64,000 nt of DNA from Pammene aurita (lineage: Eukaryota > Arthropoda > Insecta > Lepidoptera > Tortricidae), in contig OX352295.1 in the NCBI GenBank assembly GCA_947086415.1, positions 9,059,501-9,123,500 on the forward strand. Direction: 5' to 3'. Shown in pieces: positions 11,150 to 21,520 of the stretch. The notes under the pieces were generated by a model. It saw only the letters and a program-made list of their open reading frames with translations, searched no databases and was not told the origin of the DNA. Made by a program: the position numbers and the translations under genes. Positions within the stretch are counted from its first letter, which is position 1; every line of letters starts with the position of its first letter.

Positions 11150-11239
11150 GCCAGACGGCATACAACCACAGCCAGAGGGCTGTGGTTGTATGCCGTCTGG
11201 CAGCCAGAGCCAGAGGGCTGTGGTTGTATGCCGTCTGGC
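11150..11239. repeat. perfect 24-bp hairpin plus a third tandem arm
   Basis: Positions 11150-11173 are exactly complementary to 11178-11201 around the 4-base loop AGAG. The right arm (GGCTGTGGTTGTATGCCGTC...) then recurs unchanged at 11216-11239 after a short GCCAGAGCCAGAG spacer. The exact match of three arms implies a recent duplication and inversion. Confidence 0.8.
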
Positions 11240-11707
11240 AGAGGCCACAAGCAAGACCTGCCAAGGCAGATAACAGAGATTTTAAACCATGTAGCCCGTG
11301 GTAGATGCCAAATTCTACACGACCTTTAATCGCCCTTGGTGGCTAGGGGTACTCTGCCAACCATTGGCAGAAGCGGTTGGTTGGTTGTCAGCCATGTAGA
11401 CGCTCGCTTCAACAACTCGCTTCAACCAAGGTCTGGCCCTAACTTAATATAAATCAAAATACCATATTTAAAATTCTGAACACTCGTGGCATGATTGACA
11501 AAGCACTTATGAGTATTTCCCCGCTTCCCGACATGCAGTTGCTCATCTCATGTCGTAAGCTTACTTGTTGCATAACAACGAGTCGAACATTATATCCGAT
11601 TCGTTACTTTTCAAACGTAGAGTCCAACAGTCGAGAAAACCAGTGTGGTTTAACCAAAGTCCGGATGTAACTGGAAGTTACATGGTCAGATTTGAAAAAT
11701 GTGACTA

Positions 11708-12740
11708 CAGTGTGTAAAAAACATAGTGGTGATCCGTTAAAGGGCATAATTGCGACTAAGAAAAAGTAGAAGAAAACATTTTTAGGGTTCCGTAGTCAAC
11801 TAGGAACCCTTATAGTTTCGCCATGTCTGCCCGTCCGTCCGTCCGTCCGTCCGCGGATAATCTCAGTGACCGTTAGCACTAGAAAGCTGAAATTTGGTAC
11901 TAATATGTATATCAATCACGCCGACAAAGTACTAAAATAAAAAGTGGAAAAAAATGTTTTATTAGGGTACCTCCCCTATACGTAAAGTGGGGAGTGATTT
12001 TTTTTTTCATTTCAACCCTAACGTGTGATATATTGTTGGATAGGTATTTAAAAATGAATAGGGGTTTACTAAAATCATTTTTTGATAATGTTAATATTTT
12101 CGGAAATAATCGCTCCAGAAGTAAAAAAAAATGTGTGTCCCCCCCCCTCTAACTTTTGAACCATAAGTTTTAAAAATATGAAAAAAATATCATAAGTAGA
12201 ACTTTATTTTGAACTTGATAGGTTGAATAGTTTTTGAAAAAAAATTACAATATAATTTCTGAACTAAGTTTGTGATTTAACCGTATAAGCAGGTGTTTAT
12301 TGTACCTGTAATTTCTACAAAATCACAATGAAATGACGTGCTTTCAAATAAAGTAAAAACGGTGAAAATCGGCTCACGCAATAAAGAATTATTCCATAAA
12401 AATCATCTTCCATACTTTAAGTTCGCGCGCAATAGTTTACTTAATTTGCCGATAGATGTCGATGTACGTGGAACGCTCATATCATATCCTGATGGCGGTG
12501 TTATTTTAACTCTTAAGTGGGACACTTACTGTGACGGACGGAAAACTACGGAACCCTACACTGAGCGTGGCCCGACACGCTCTTGGCCGGTTTTTTGAAT
12601 TTTTATTTGTTTGGGACACGTGATCCCAGCCGGCAACCCTCTATACGGCAAACATCTATATTTTTTCAGTTTTTCATATTTAGAATAAGATACCAATTAT
12701 GCCGTTAAACGGGGGTCACTAGCATTTTTGTTACACCTTG
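11708..12740. mobile_element. TA-flanked MITE (AACAAAAATACTGG family), interrupted
   Basis: The left end, CAGTGTGTAAAAAACATAGT with GGTGATCCGTTAAAGGGCAT, and the right end, GCCGTTAAACGGGGGTCACT then GTTACACCTTG, match the two ends of the intact 182-bp element at 37978-38159. TA lies on both sides (11706-11707 and 12741-12742). The middle is occupied by a GGGTTCC-type repeat (11781-12598) and some extra DNA. The assignment rests on both ends agreeing. Confidence 0.55.
11781..12598 (+). mobile_element. GGGTTCC-type dispersed repeat, copy 2 (nested)
   Basis: It starts TTTAGGGTTCCGTAGTCAAC with CGTCCGTCCGTCCGTCC close behind. It ends with CGGAACCCTACACTGAGCGT, a GGCCCGACACGCTCTTGGCC segment and a T run. 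This is the same subfamily as 54338-55180, with long near-identical stretches. It sits inside the TA-flanked MITE that begins at 11708. Confidence 0.65.
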
Positions 12741-12742
12741 TA

Positions 12743-13017
12743 CAGTAGCCACCAAATATATCGGAGCTGCCAGGACACTCAAAAATATCTGAACATGCAC
12801 TTTATCGCCTTGAAAATAGTGCAGCACTCACTGGATTTTCTTCATCATCTGCTTTCCCAGTACTACTACTCCAGGGAAGAAATGCCTATAGACATATATC
12901 CAGTGGGATGTAGCCATACGATAAATAAATAAATCGCCTTGAAAATAGAGGCGTTGTTCAGATATTTGTGACCACCTTGGCCACTCTGATATATCTGATG
13001 GCGACTGTATAAGGATT
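12743..13017. mobile_element. TA-flanked palindromic MITE, copy 2, with a nested insert
   Basis: The ends match copies 1 and 3 (CAGTAGCCACCAAATATATC ... ATATATCTGATGGCGACTG) with TA at 12741-12742 and 13018-13019. The interior is split by 12820-12932. On either side of that insert the 16-base motif ATCGCCTTGAAAATAG is repeated exactly (12804-12819 and 12933-12948), a target-site duplication. Removing the insert and one duplicate restores a ~146-bp MITE. Confidence 0.7.
12820..12932 (+). mobile_element. short retro-insert with 16-bp target duplication
   Basis: A 113-bp insert ending in the tail GATAAATAAATAA, flanked by a perfect 16-bp duplication. Tail plus a duplication of this size indicates LINE-type target-primed reverse transcription of a 5'-truncated LINE or a SINE. 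Inside, CACTGGAT and ATCCAGTG form inverted arms. The source family is not identified. Confidence 0.65.
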
Positions 13018-13224
13018 CGGGAACTAGAATAAGGAGGAACGGGAATAAGAAAGAAAGAATGAAAGAAAGAAAAACATTTATTCATGACAAACAGGTAACA
13101 CAAAAAAAAAATCTATACATATAATAAAGCTGAAGAGGGTCGAAAGTCTGTACATGGAAAATAATCGAAAAAAAGTTGGCTGGGGATACTTAGAGTCGAT
13201 AACAGAACACGTTTCAACAATTTT

Positions 13225-13312
13225 TAGAATTTTTGTCTGTTTGTCTGTTTATCTGTTTATCTGTTTATCTGTTTATCTGTTTTTCTGTTTATCTGTTTGT
13301 CTGTTTATTTGA
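13225..13312 (+). repeat. (TTTATCTG)n microsatellite in Helitron H1
   Basis: An eight-base unit, CTGTTTAT with variants, is repeated about ten times. The paralogous Helitron has the same tract two units shorter (42809-42866). Confidence 0.85.
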
Positions 13313-14187
13313 CCGCGCATCACGTGAAAACGGCTGAACGAATTTTGATGAAATTTTGTATAGAGATAGTTTGAGTCCCGGGAAATATATAGTTTGAATC
13401 CCGAAAATCAACCCTGGTGGGGGTGAAAATGGGGTTGAAAATTTGTATGGAGAATTTTTAACCGCTGAAACGATTTAGATAGAAATGAGTATGGAGATAA
13501 TGTGAGTCTCGAGAAACGTCATAGGATAGTTTTCAAACCCTTGTGGGGGTGAAAAGGGGGTTGGAAGTTGGTATGAGGAATTTTTTACCGCTGAACTGAT
13601 TTAGATGAAAATTGGTATAGAGATAGTATGGGTCTCGAGAAAGGACAAAGGATAATTTCATCTTCAAAATAGCCCCCCCCCCCCCCTCCATCTTACTTAA
13701 GAACCGTCCAAAAAATTTGAGCTCTGCAAAAGTAAATAAAATAGTTTTATTTCGGAAATTCCCTTAAGCGGATGCAAAAGGGGTGGAAGTTTACATGGGT
13801 TTACATGGGTTTACAAAATATCATGAATGTCAAAGGGTTATTGCAGGTTCGAGGCCTATATATGACGGACAAAGATGCATGGCCCAAACCAAAAAACTAC
13901 TACAAAATCATCTCACATTTATAGGACACCGTTTAGGTAGGAAAACATATCAAACGTTTTGTGAAGCAGTCAGATTAGGATTTATTTTTCTTTATAATTA
14001 AACAATAGGTACATTATCTGTCTCTCAAGCTGTTTTGATATGTCTTCTTGAAGAACTACGCATTATTTTGTATCTTTAAGATCTAATAATGTATTACTGT
14101 TTTGAAAAAAATAAGTCCCGTCGAGTTTCTTTTCGGTCATAATCATAATACTTCTTGGGCCAGAGGTAAGGTTAGAACCGGTGGTAG

Positions 14188-14562
14188 TTTTGGAACGAAG
14201 TCCCTTATCGGACGGCAGGGCGAAAAACAGTCACGTAACCGTCACGAAAAAGTGTCACGTCACGAAAACGCGACACCCATACGTTTGAGAAACATGTAAA
14301 ATGGAATGAAATAAAAAATATATAAAATAGAATAAAGTGAAGTAAAGTGTAGTGAAAAGTGAAAGTGAGAAGTGATAAAAGTGAAAAAAACCTAAAAGTA
14401 AAAAATGTCGAAAATGTCAAAAATGGCAAAATTTATATATTTCAAAAATTTCAAATACTTCAAAAACCAAAAATTTCAAAAAAATACAAAAAAAATGAAA
14501 GCCACAAAATTTACGAAAAAGTAAAAAATTAAATTAAATTAAATAACATACTTCGTTCCAAC
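14188..14562. mobile_element. MITE-like insert in the LINE tail carried by Helitron H1
   Basis: In simple LINE tails (for example 840-880), AGAACCGGTGGTA runs straight into TTTTCTCTGACGTTCA. Here about 375 bases intervene, starting TTTGGAACGAAGT and containing ACTTCGTTCCA near the end, so the insert has complementary ends. It holds CACGTAACCGTCACG repeats and a low-complexity AAAAGTGAAA stretch. The same insert is present in Helitron H2 (43752-44160), so it predates Helitron duplication. Confidence 0.5.
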
Positions 14563-14977
14563 CGAGTGTTCCACGACACTCGCGTATTTTTTCTCTGACG
14601 TTCATTAGTTCATTGTAATGTGCTTACATTGAAGACTAAATATCTTTATCTACACCAATATCATATATCCTCTATTCCGCGTTCGGAACCGTATGTAATT
14701 ATCACCATTATTGCAAACAGTAACGTAACATCACTGTATTATCTGTGACAGTGTGGTAAAAACGTATGAAAATTCATTACCTACTACGGTAACGTAATGA
14801 AAATCCGCCCCCCCGACCGCCGGCACGCCTCCAACCCCGACCGCCGGTGCTATAAGTTTGGTCATGGCGGTGTAATGGCGGTCATTCTAATGGTTTCAAT
14901 GGATTTTTAATATGAATATGCTTCTGTACATAATTAGGCCTTATTACGTAACAGTTACATAAACTACTATTTATCTC

Positions 14978-15312
14978 TTTTTAGGGTTCCGTAGTCAACT
15001 AGGAACCCTTATAGTTTCGCCATGTCTGTCCGTCTGTCCGCGGTCTAACTCAGTTACCGTTCGCACTAGAAAGCTGAAATTTGGTGAGGCCTGATAAGAA
15101 CTTTCTTGAACTATATTGAATAAAATCGGTTCAGCCGTTTGTGAGTTGTCAGTCAAAAACGCATAGTGAAAGGAAGTGCCGGATAGTAAAATGACGTAAG
15201 CGCCGCCAAATATCCCTTAATAAACGACCTTTTAAACGGATGTTTTGTAACAGGGCGGCATCTACGAAACTCTACACTGAGCATGGCCCGACATGCTCTT
15301 GACCGGTTTTTT
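14978..15312 (+). mobile_element. GGGTTCC-type repeat carried by Helitron H1
   Basis: Starts TTTTTAGGGTTCCGTAGTCA and ends with CATGGCCCGACATGCTCTTG, ACCGG and a T run. A shortened copy of the same family as 11781-12598; duplicated with the Helitron at 44548-44883. Confidence 0.65.
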
Positions 15313-16184
15313 TTTGCATTGTTATCCCGGAAATCACCCCTTAAGGATTACTAATTCCAATTCAAGAAAATCCCCAGCCAGGTTATACGTAGCCACGCGT
15401 ACGTACGTAGCGTTAGGTAGCCACTACACTCGATTGCGTTAAATTTGCATGTCCCTCCCCCCAATTTCAACCGCGCCTGTTCTTACCTTTCATGCTTAGA
15501 CTGATTTGACGGGAGGATCGATTTGGTTTGGATGATATCTCTAGCGTATCCATCTGTCAACTTTACTTCAAGTTCCGCCTCCAGGGTAGCGGGAGAGAAA
15601 TTAGGGGTAAATTAGCCGCTTACTGACACAGACCGAATTCCACGCGGGCGGAGCCGCGGGCAGAGCTAGTAGTACATAAAATAGGCGTCACATAGTTTGT
15701 CACAAAAGGACAAACTACAAGTATTATATATTAAGATTTGTATAAAAGGATATGAGCACTTTGTTGGCGTGTGCCGTACCGTGTGCATGCCCCGGGTTTC
15801 ACAATAAAATCCGTGCGCCAGAAAAAAAAAGAAACAAAAGTTGGTAGTTTTTCTCGTTCTCTGCTCGCGTTGCTTGGTCATAATACTGATCGATAGGGGA
15901 ATAACGCCCAGAATGCACCACGAAGGTCATATATTAACGCCCGTAGTAAATGACGTCCGTCCATCATTACCGCATGTTATTAATGTTAATATTAACGCTG
16001 GGTTTCGTAAGTGAGATAATGGACGTTTTGTTTGGTAAAGGTACTTGGCTTTACCACTACATGGCGCATCATTACTATGACTGAGACATAATCTGAAGAA
16101 GATTATGTAGCTATATTTAATTTGCCTATTTAATAGATTGATGGCTAAGAAAATTTGTGTTTTCAACCTCAATTCGCCGGGATT

Positions 16185-16455
16185 TTTGTATTTTTTTATG
16201 TGTGTTCACCGATTATTCGAACACGGCTGGACCGATTTGGAAAAATCTTTTTTCGTTTGAAAGAGTACTTCACAGTTGGTCCCATCATCTGCTTAGGATC
16301 TGATGATGGGATCCTGAAGAAATCGAGGAAAATCTTCAACTATTATAGGCACCACCTATAGTGATTTGAGCATTTTTTACAACAGCTCGAGCATTTGCTT
16401 TTGGAAAGGTGGAGGCTAAGTGAAGTCGATTCTTTTTTGTGTAAAATTATTATTA
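16185..16455 (+). mobile_element. GAAGTCGGTT-ended dispersed repeat, copy 1
   Basis: The segment includes TGTTCACCGATTATTCGAAC, GGCTGGACCGATTTGG, GATCTGATGATGGGATCCTG, TCAACTATTATAGGCACCAC and GTGAAGTCGATTCTTTTTTG. Relatives are at 28713 (-), 39270 (-), 46862 (+), 47545 (-) and 54245+55181 (+). Complete copies begin AACCGACTTCA and end TGAAGTCGGTT, an 11-bp inverted terminal pair. Repeated class unknown. Confidence 0.6.
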
Positions 16456-16710
16456 TTTTAACTTGATTTTTTAATCACTCGGTAGGCTCTGAATATGCTT
16501 TTGATTTAGTTTCTTTGTCTGAAATGAAGAGTGGCTTACTTGAGAGTTTCATTGTGTTATAGTCATTGAGTAACAGGAGATCTCTAAGAGATCTGAGAGT
16601 GACATCCCTAAGATATTCTTAGCTCCAAAAGTTACAGCGAAAATCGCTAAATTTCTACCCTCTAATAAACGTCTCTCAGGACTCAATTAGTTAGTTAGTA
16701 AGTAGTTCTA

Positions 16711-16853
16711 ACCCTTTATACGGCAACGGTCTCAAAAAAGACCACCTGTAACATATTTTTTTTGGATTTTTTTTGTACAGAATTTTTAGGACTATAGATT
16801 GGCGATGGGGTTTATTTGAGGATTTTTTTCAATATTGCCCGTTAAAGGGTGAA
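16711..16853. repeat. possible MITE with CCCTTTA ends
   Basis: CCCTTTATACGGCAAC near 16713 and TTGCCCGTTAAAGGGTG ending near 16852 are imperfectly complementary and enclose a T-rich interior of about 140 bases. The left end resembles ACCCTCTATACGGCAAAC at 12636. Weak pairing, so uncertain. Confidence 0.35.
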
Positions 16854-17274
16854 AGTTATTAATTTATTATTAGCCTATTTTGATGGAAAATTTGAAAAGA
16901 TTTGACAAAAAAATTTATCCACAGTTACCTTCGCATTGCTAAGCCAAACTCACATTTATTCATAGGAGGCCTAGCAACTACTACTACTACTAAAATTAGT
17001 ATTTATGGACTATAAGGACTGTCTATATTAATATTTATGCAGACCTTTTACGAGTATATCAAATTATTGTCATTAATATTTCATATCATAACAACACTGA
17101 GGCTTCGCCCCGTAAAGGTAACTTTAACATATTAATAGCCATTTTACATAAAATACATTATCTCCAATGGATTTTTAATTTTCATGCAGATTTTATTTTT
17201 ATTTTTAATTCAAGGATATTCAACGAAACCTTTGACACTGCAACGAGGTAAACATATCCAATATGCCTTTAATA

Positions 17275-17410
17275 CAGTTGCCTTCAAATATATCGTAGCG
17301 GCCAAGGTACTCAATAACATCTGGACATGCACTTTATCGCTTTGACAATAGAGGCGTTGTTCCGATATTTGTGACCACCTTGGCCGCTCCGATATATCTG
17401 ATGGCGGTTG
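17275..17410. mobile_element. TA-flanked palindromic MITE, copy 3
   Basis: It begins CAGTTGCCTTCAAATATATC and ends CGATATATCTGATGGCGGTTG, with TA at 17273-17274 and 17411-17412. The interior motif GACAATAGAGGCGTTGTTC shows what the uninterrupted middle of copy 2 looks like. Confidence 0.75.
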
Positions 17411-17592
17411 TACATCTCCTTTGACTATTTATTAAATAGGTAGCTACAGATAAGAATCCTTAAAAATTCCTCTCCCTCGTAAGAAAAAAGAAAGACATGT
17501 TTGACCTCCCCCTCCCCTAAATTGTCGTTAAATGAATGAAACTCATACCTATAACGTAGGTAGGGTAGGTATCGTAATAACATACATAGTAA

Positions 17593-17826
17593 TCCATACT
17601 AATATTATAAATGCGAAAATCTGTCTGTTATTACCTCATCATCACGCTTTAACCGCTAAACCGATTTAGAATAAACTTGATAGATATGGAGATAGTTTGA
17701 GTCTCGGGTAAGGACAGGACAGTTTTTATCCCAGAACTCATATGTTAGGGGGAGGGGAAGGTGAAAATTGGGGTGAAAGTTTATATGGGAAATCACTAAT
17801 TCCATGCAGACGAAGCAGACGCGGTC
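17593..17826 (+). mobile_element. Helitron-like fragment, 5' end preserved
   Basis: TCCATACTAATATTATAAAT directly follows AA, as in the complete small Helitron at 32821-33062. It continues with GTCTGTTATTACC and CGCTTTAACCGCTAAACCGA, the usual internal text. The 3' hairpin/CTAG end is not intact; a corrupted CCATGCAGACGAAGCAGAC is seen near 17803-17822, where another repeat begins. Confidence 0.55.
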
Positions 17827-17962
17827 TCAGCCTGAAGTTTTGGATGGGGCCACTAAATTGCTATTGAATTTTTAGAAGATTGTTCAATTTGACGTGTACG
17901 ATTTTAGGGGGGGGGGGGGGGGGGTCATGTCCCTTGTGCCCACCCCCGCATCGGACCGTCAT
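17826..17962 (+). repeat. poly-G containing dispersed repeat, copy 1
   Basis: Framed by GCGGTCTCAGCCTGAAG and GGACCGTC, with ACGTGTACGATTTT followed by an uninterrupted run of about 20 G and then TCATGTCCCTTGTG. The same framework recurs at 36066-36256 with three G runs. Such runs could form G-quadruplexes. Confidence 0.6.
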
Positions 17963-18297
17963 AATAAATATCAAGATCATATCTTCATGACCTTTAGATA
18001 TTATCTTATTTAGTTAGTGTTAACGCTACTAAACCATAACGTATTTTTTACCTACCATAACGAATACATTTCACGTTATTTATATATTTACCGTCGTTAG
18101 GGTCCAAGGCTATCCACCGGGTCAAGTACGAACATCGTCGTGAATATTATTAATAATTTGTAAAAACGTATAAGATCGCTAATCTGTCTATTAACAGTTT
18201 TTTAGCCCACCCAATGAAGGAAAACTTACAGGAAATAATTCGTGTATAGCCAAATTTTGGTGTAGTTGAAGGCAAAGGTATCTTACACAACATACTA

Positions 18298-19424
18298 AAA
18301 GTACCGGTGGATGGGGGTGCCGCTAGCGGGGGTGGGGGGGTGTAAAGGTCCCTAATTTTGGTTTTTCGTAAATAACTCGGTAACGGTGGCTTATAGGAAA
18401 AAGTGTTATATTGCTTAATTCATTCACATATCATTTTATATAAAAAAGATTATTTGCACTTTTTTGCTGATATCAATGTTTAATGAGATATCGAGGAAAT
18501 ACGATAAACACTTTTTTTAACTTTCGGAGCTAATATTTACGAAAGTATTAGTTTTATCCAAAAATTGTTTCAGAATAACCTTATTTTTTTAAAAAGACCT
18601 ATCCAACGATACCCCACACATTAGGGTTGGAGTAAAAAAAATATTTACCCCTCCACTCCATGTGTACGGGAGGTACCCGAAAGAATAATATTTTTTTACA
18701 TTTTGTTTTAAAACTTTGTCTGCGTAATTAAAACACATACTTATACGAAATTTCACTTCTCTAGTACTAGCCATCACTGAGCAGGGTGAGCAGGGTGCCT
18801 ACCCTTAGAGTTTCGGCATGTCCGTCTGTCCCCGTCTGTCCGTCCACGGCTTTGCTCGGTGATGGTTAGTACTAGACGTCTAGACGGACAGATGGGGTCA
18901 GACGGACATGGCGAAACTATAAGGGTAGGAAGTGAGGTAGCAGGGTGAGCAGCCTGCTCAGTAATGATTATAAAATAAAAAAATCGTATGAGTATGTACT
19001 TTATTCACGCCGGTAAAGTTTTAAAACAAAATGTGAAAAATATTATTTTTTCGGGTACCTCCCGTACACATGGAGTGGGGGGTAAATATTTTTTTACTCC
19101 GACCCTAATGTGTGGGGTATCGTTGGATAGGTCTAATTAAAACAATAAGGGTATTCTGAAACATTTTTTGGATAAAACTAATACTTTCGTAAATATTAGC
19201 TCCGAAAGTTTAAAAAAGTGTTTATCGTATTTCCTCGATATCTCATTAAACATTGATCCTAGCAAAAAATTGCAAAGAATCTTTTTTATAGAAAATTTGA
19301 TGTGGATGAATTAAGCAATAGAACATTTTTTCGTATGAGCCACCGTTACCGAGTTATTTACGAAAAACCAAAATAAGGGACCTTTACCCCCCCCGCTAGC
19401 GGCGCCCCCATCCACCGGTACTTT
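18298..19424. mobile_element. 1.1-kb foldback element
   Basis: The two halves are inverted copies over nearly their full length. The ends read AAAGTACCGGTGGATGGGGG and ...CCCCATCCACCGGTACTTT. Paired inner landmarks include GGTAACGGTGGC / GCCACCGTTACC, ATGAGATATCGAGGAAATAC / its complement, and CTCCACTCCATGTGTACGGG / CCCGTACACATGGAGTGGGG. The turn-around near 18861 contains GTCCGTCTGTCC text related to the GGGTTCC family. No protein is encoded. The arms differ by many substitutions, so it is not recent. Confidence 0.75.
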
Positions 19425-19559
19425 CAGGCAGTTAAGCGTATTCGTTTGGTGAGCTATTTTAATTCCATTTACAATCGTGTTTTTGTGTTAGGTAACGATT
19501 TAATTGAAAAACTGCACAATTTGACACAAAATTGGTGATTTTACGAGCTAGAATGTAAA

Positions 19560-19705
19560 GGACCTCGTTTACAGACTCTAACAAGATTTCCTGAAAATAT
19601 GGCTCGTGGAAAGATACTGTCTTATACCGTAATAAGACTGCCAAAGAAACCGCACGAGTCGTTCTTGCGGTACATTGTGGGGCCATTGTGTATCCTTCAT
19701 TAGTA
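19560..19705. repeat. unclassified repeat shared with 55780-55915
   Basis: AATATGGCTCGTG, CCGTAATAAGACTG, GAAAC(C/T)GC, ACGAGTCGTT and GTGGGGCCATT occur in the same order in both places with small indels between them. Here an ATG frame of 34 codons runs through the block, but the other copy breaks it, so coding is unlikely. Family unknown. Confidence 0.5.
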
Positions 19706-20219
19706 TTATTTGATCGGGGGCTCTTATTTAAAGATCAGGGGGTCTATTTGACCCATTCTAATGCTATCATTATGATATCGTAATGTGACTGAAACAATAT
19801 TGAACAATTGAACATTTTGAAAATACTAAAACTATATAGACGCATACGGAAGCAAAGACAATATAATATTATACTAATAACGGAAGTCACTTTGCAGCTG
19901 TTAATTGGTGAGGTGAAGAATATATAAAATGAAGTCGATTAAAACATAATATACGTAGATCTAAAACGTGAAATGCTGGTTATAAAACTCTCTTTAGGAT
20001 TAACATAATGACCTTGCCGCTGGTGCTGCTTTCATCCAACGGTCAAAAAATTTTCTTGTAGACCACGTGTTTTAGAATAGGTCTAGCTATACCTTATCGG
20101 AGGCATTATTTTCAAATATTCCATGGTCTTGACACTTTACCGTGTTGGTTGGTTGAACTGCCAAGGACCTTGCTCTCGCTCACACATAATAAAAATGTAG
20201 GAGTTATGATACGATTTAA

Positions 20220-21520
20220 GTTAGCTAATGGCCTGGGCACATCGGCTACGTGTGTGTAGACGTGCACGTTCCACGGCGTTGTAAAATAAGAATTCTCATA
20301 AACATACATCGGGGTTTTCGGTGCGGAAACGATTTGAGAAAGAGTAGAGATATACAGATAGGTTAGTCTGAGACAATATCATATTAAGCCTAATTAATAA
20401 CTACCTCTCTGTGAATAGTATACACACTATGATACGAGTTTTTTTTCTAGGAGGCATGTTTGTATTGACTATGATATAGTATTTTAAAAATGCAATTGCA
20501 TATCCGAAATTTATCAACTAGATAATTACCTAAGACAAAAACACGGTATAATAAGTGTCAAATATTAACCTTGACGTCCTATATTTATGAACTATTTGCT
20601 TAACTGAAGAAGTTGATAATGATCAGTCATTACATGAATTAATAAAAAAAATACTTGAAAAAATCATAGGTATATGAACCTACAATATATATACATATAT
20701 AATAGTCAGCTATTACATATAAATTGTATATACCTATGATATTTTCAATCAATTATTCATTATGTAGAAACCTGCTAGAGTACATTCTAATATTTAGATC
20801 ACATGTTTTTTAAGTTAATGCCTACTCTTTGGCAAATGTCAAACATTCCCGCACCGAAAACCCCGATGTATGCTCATAAGCATATATCGGGGTTTTCGGT
20901 GCGGGAACGTTTGACATTAGCCAAAGAGTAGGTATTGACTTAAAAAACAGAATGTACTCTAGCAGGTTTCTGCCTAATGAATAATTAATTGAAAAAATCA
21001 TACAATATATATATAATAGACAGTCATTATCATACTCTTCAGTTAAGTCCCTAATCATTTATAAGCAAATAGTTCATAAATATCGGACGTCAAGATTAAT
21101 ATTTGACACTTAATGTCATACCGTGTCTTTTTGTTACTTAATTATCTTGTGCATAAATTTCTCATATGCAATTGTATTAAACTTATATAGATTTCATACA
21201 CAAAGGAAAAAATAACCTATTATGCAAGTATGCAATTGCATTTTTAACATACTACTGTGTATACTATTCACAGAGAGGTGGTTATTCATTAGGCATAATA
21301 TGATATTATCTCAGACTAACCTATCTGTTTATATCTACTCTTTCTCAAATCGTTCCCGCACCGAAAACCCCGATGTATGCAATTGCACCGCTTGCGTGAC
21401 GTGCCTGACATGCGCGTCTGCGGGCGGTGTGACATGTCTTATGAGAATTATTATTTTACAACGCAGTGGAACATGCCCGTCTACGCACATGCAGCCGGTG
21501 TCGCTCGGCCTTAGATTACC
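20220..21520. mobile_element. 1.3-kb foldback element
   Basis: An inverted repeat centred near 20876, where CCCCGATGTATGC faces GCATATATCGGGG. Paired landmarks are CCTACTCTTTGGC (20821) with GCCAAAGAGTAGG (20920), CTCTCTGTGAATAGTATACA with TGTATACTATTCACAGAGAG, and ATCGGGGTTTTCGGTGCGG, which occurs near both the ends and the centre. The outermost parts (GTAGACGTGCACGTTCC, TCTCATAA, TCGGCCTTAG) match the termini of the smaller foldback at 2204-2461. No coding potential. Confidence 0.75.

Larger units (their letters stand above)
13112..15669 (+). mobile_element. non-autonomous Helitron, copy H1 (2558 bp)
   Basis: It begins TCTATACATATAATAAAGCT directly after A13111 and ends ...CGCGGGCGGAGCCGCGGGCA GAGCTAG directly before T15670. 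The Helitron hallmarks are all present: 5' TC, a GC hairpin (CGCGG/CCGCG) a few bases before the 3' CTAG, insertion between A and T, and no target duplication. A nearly identical copy lies at 39845-45238. There is no Rep/helicase gene. Cargo includes a (TTTATCTG)n microsatellite, a LINE-tail segment (13850-14190 and 14565-14655), a MITE-like insert and a GGGTTCC repeat. The flanking DNA looks like a LINE 3' tail on the minus strand. Confidence 0.85.

Noticed and set aside
10975..11329. 91- and 77-codon frames with repeated QPEPSG- or RARRHTTT-like text
   Set aside because: They read through the triple-arm hairpin; the repeated residues come from the repeated DNA arms.
13783..14299. Frames of 72 and 65 codons present in both 2.56-kb Helitrons
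   Set aside because: Their conservation is explained by duplication of the whole Helitron. The text corresponds to LINE 3' tail and MITE-like DNA, not to a protein.
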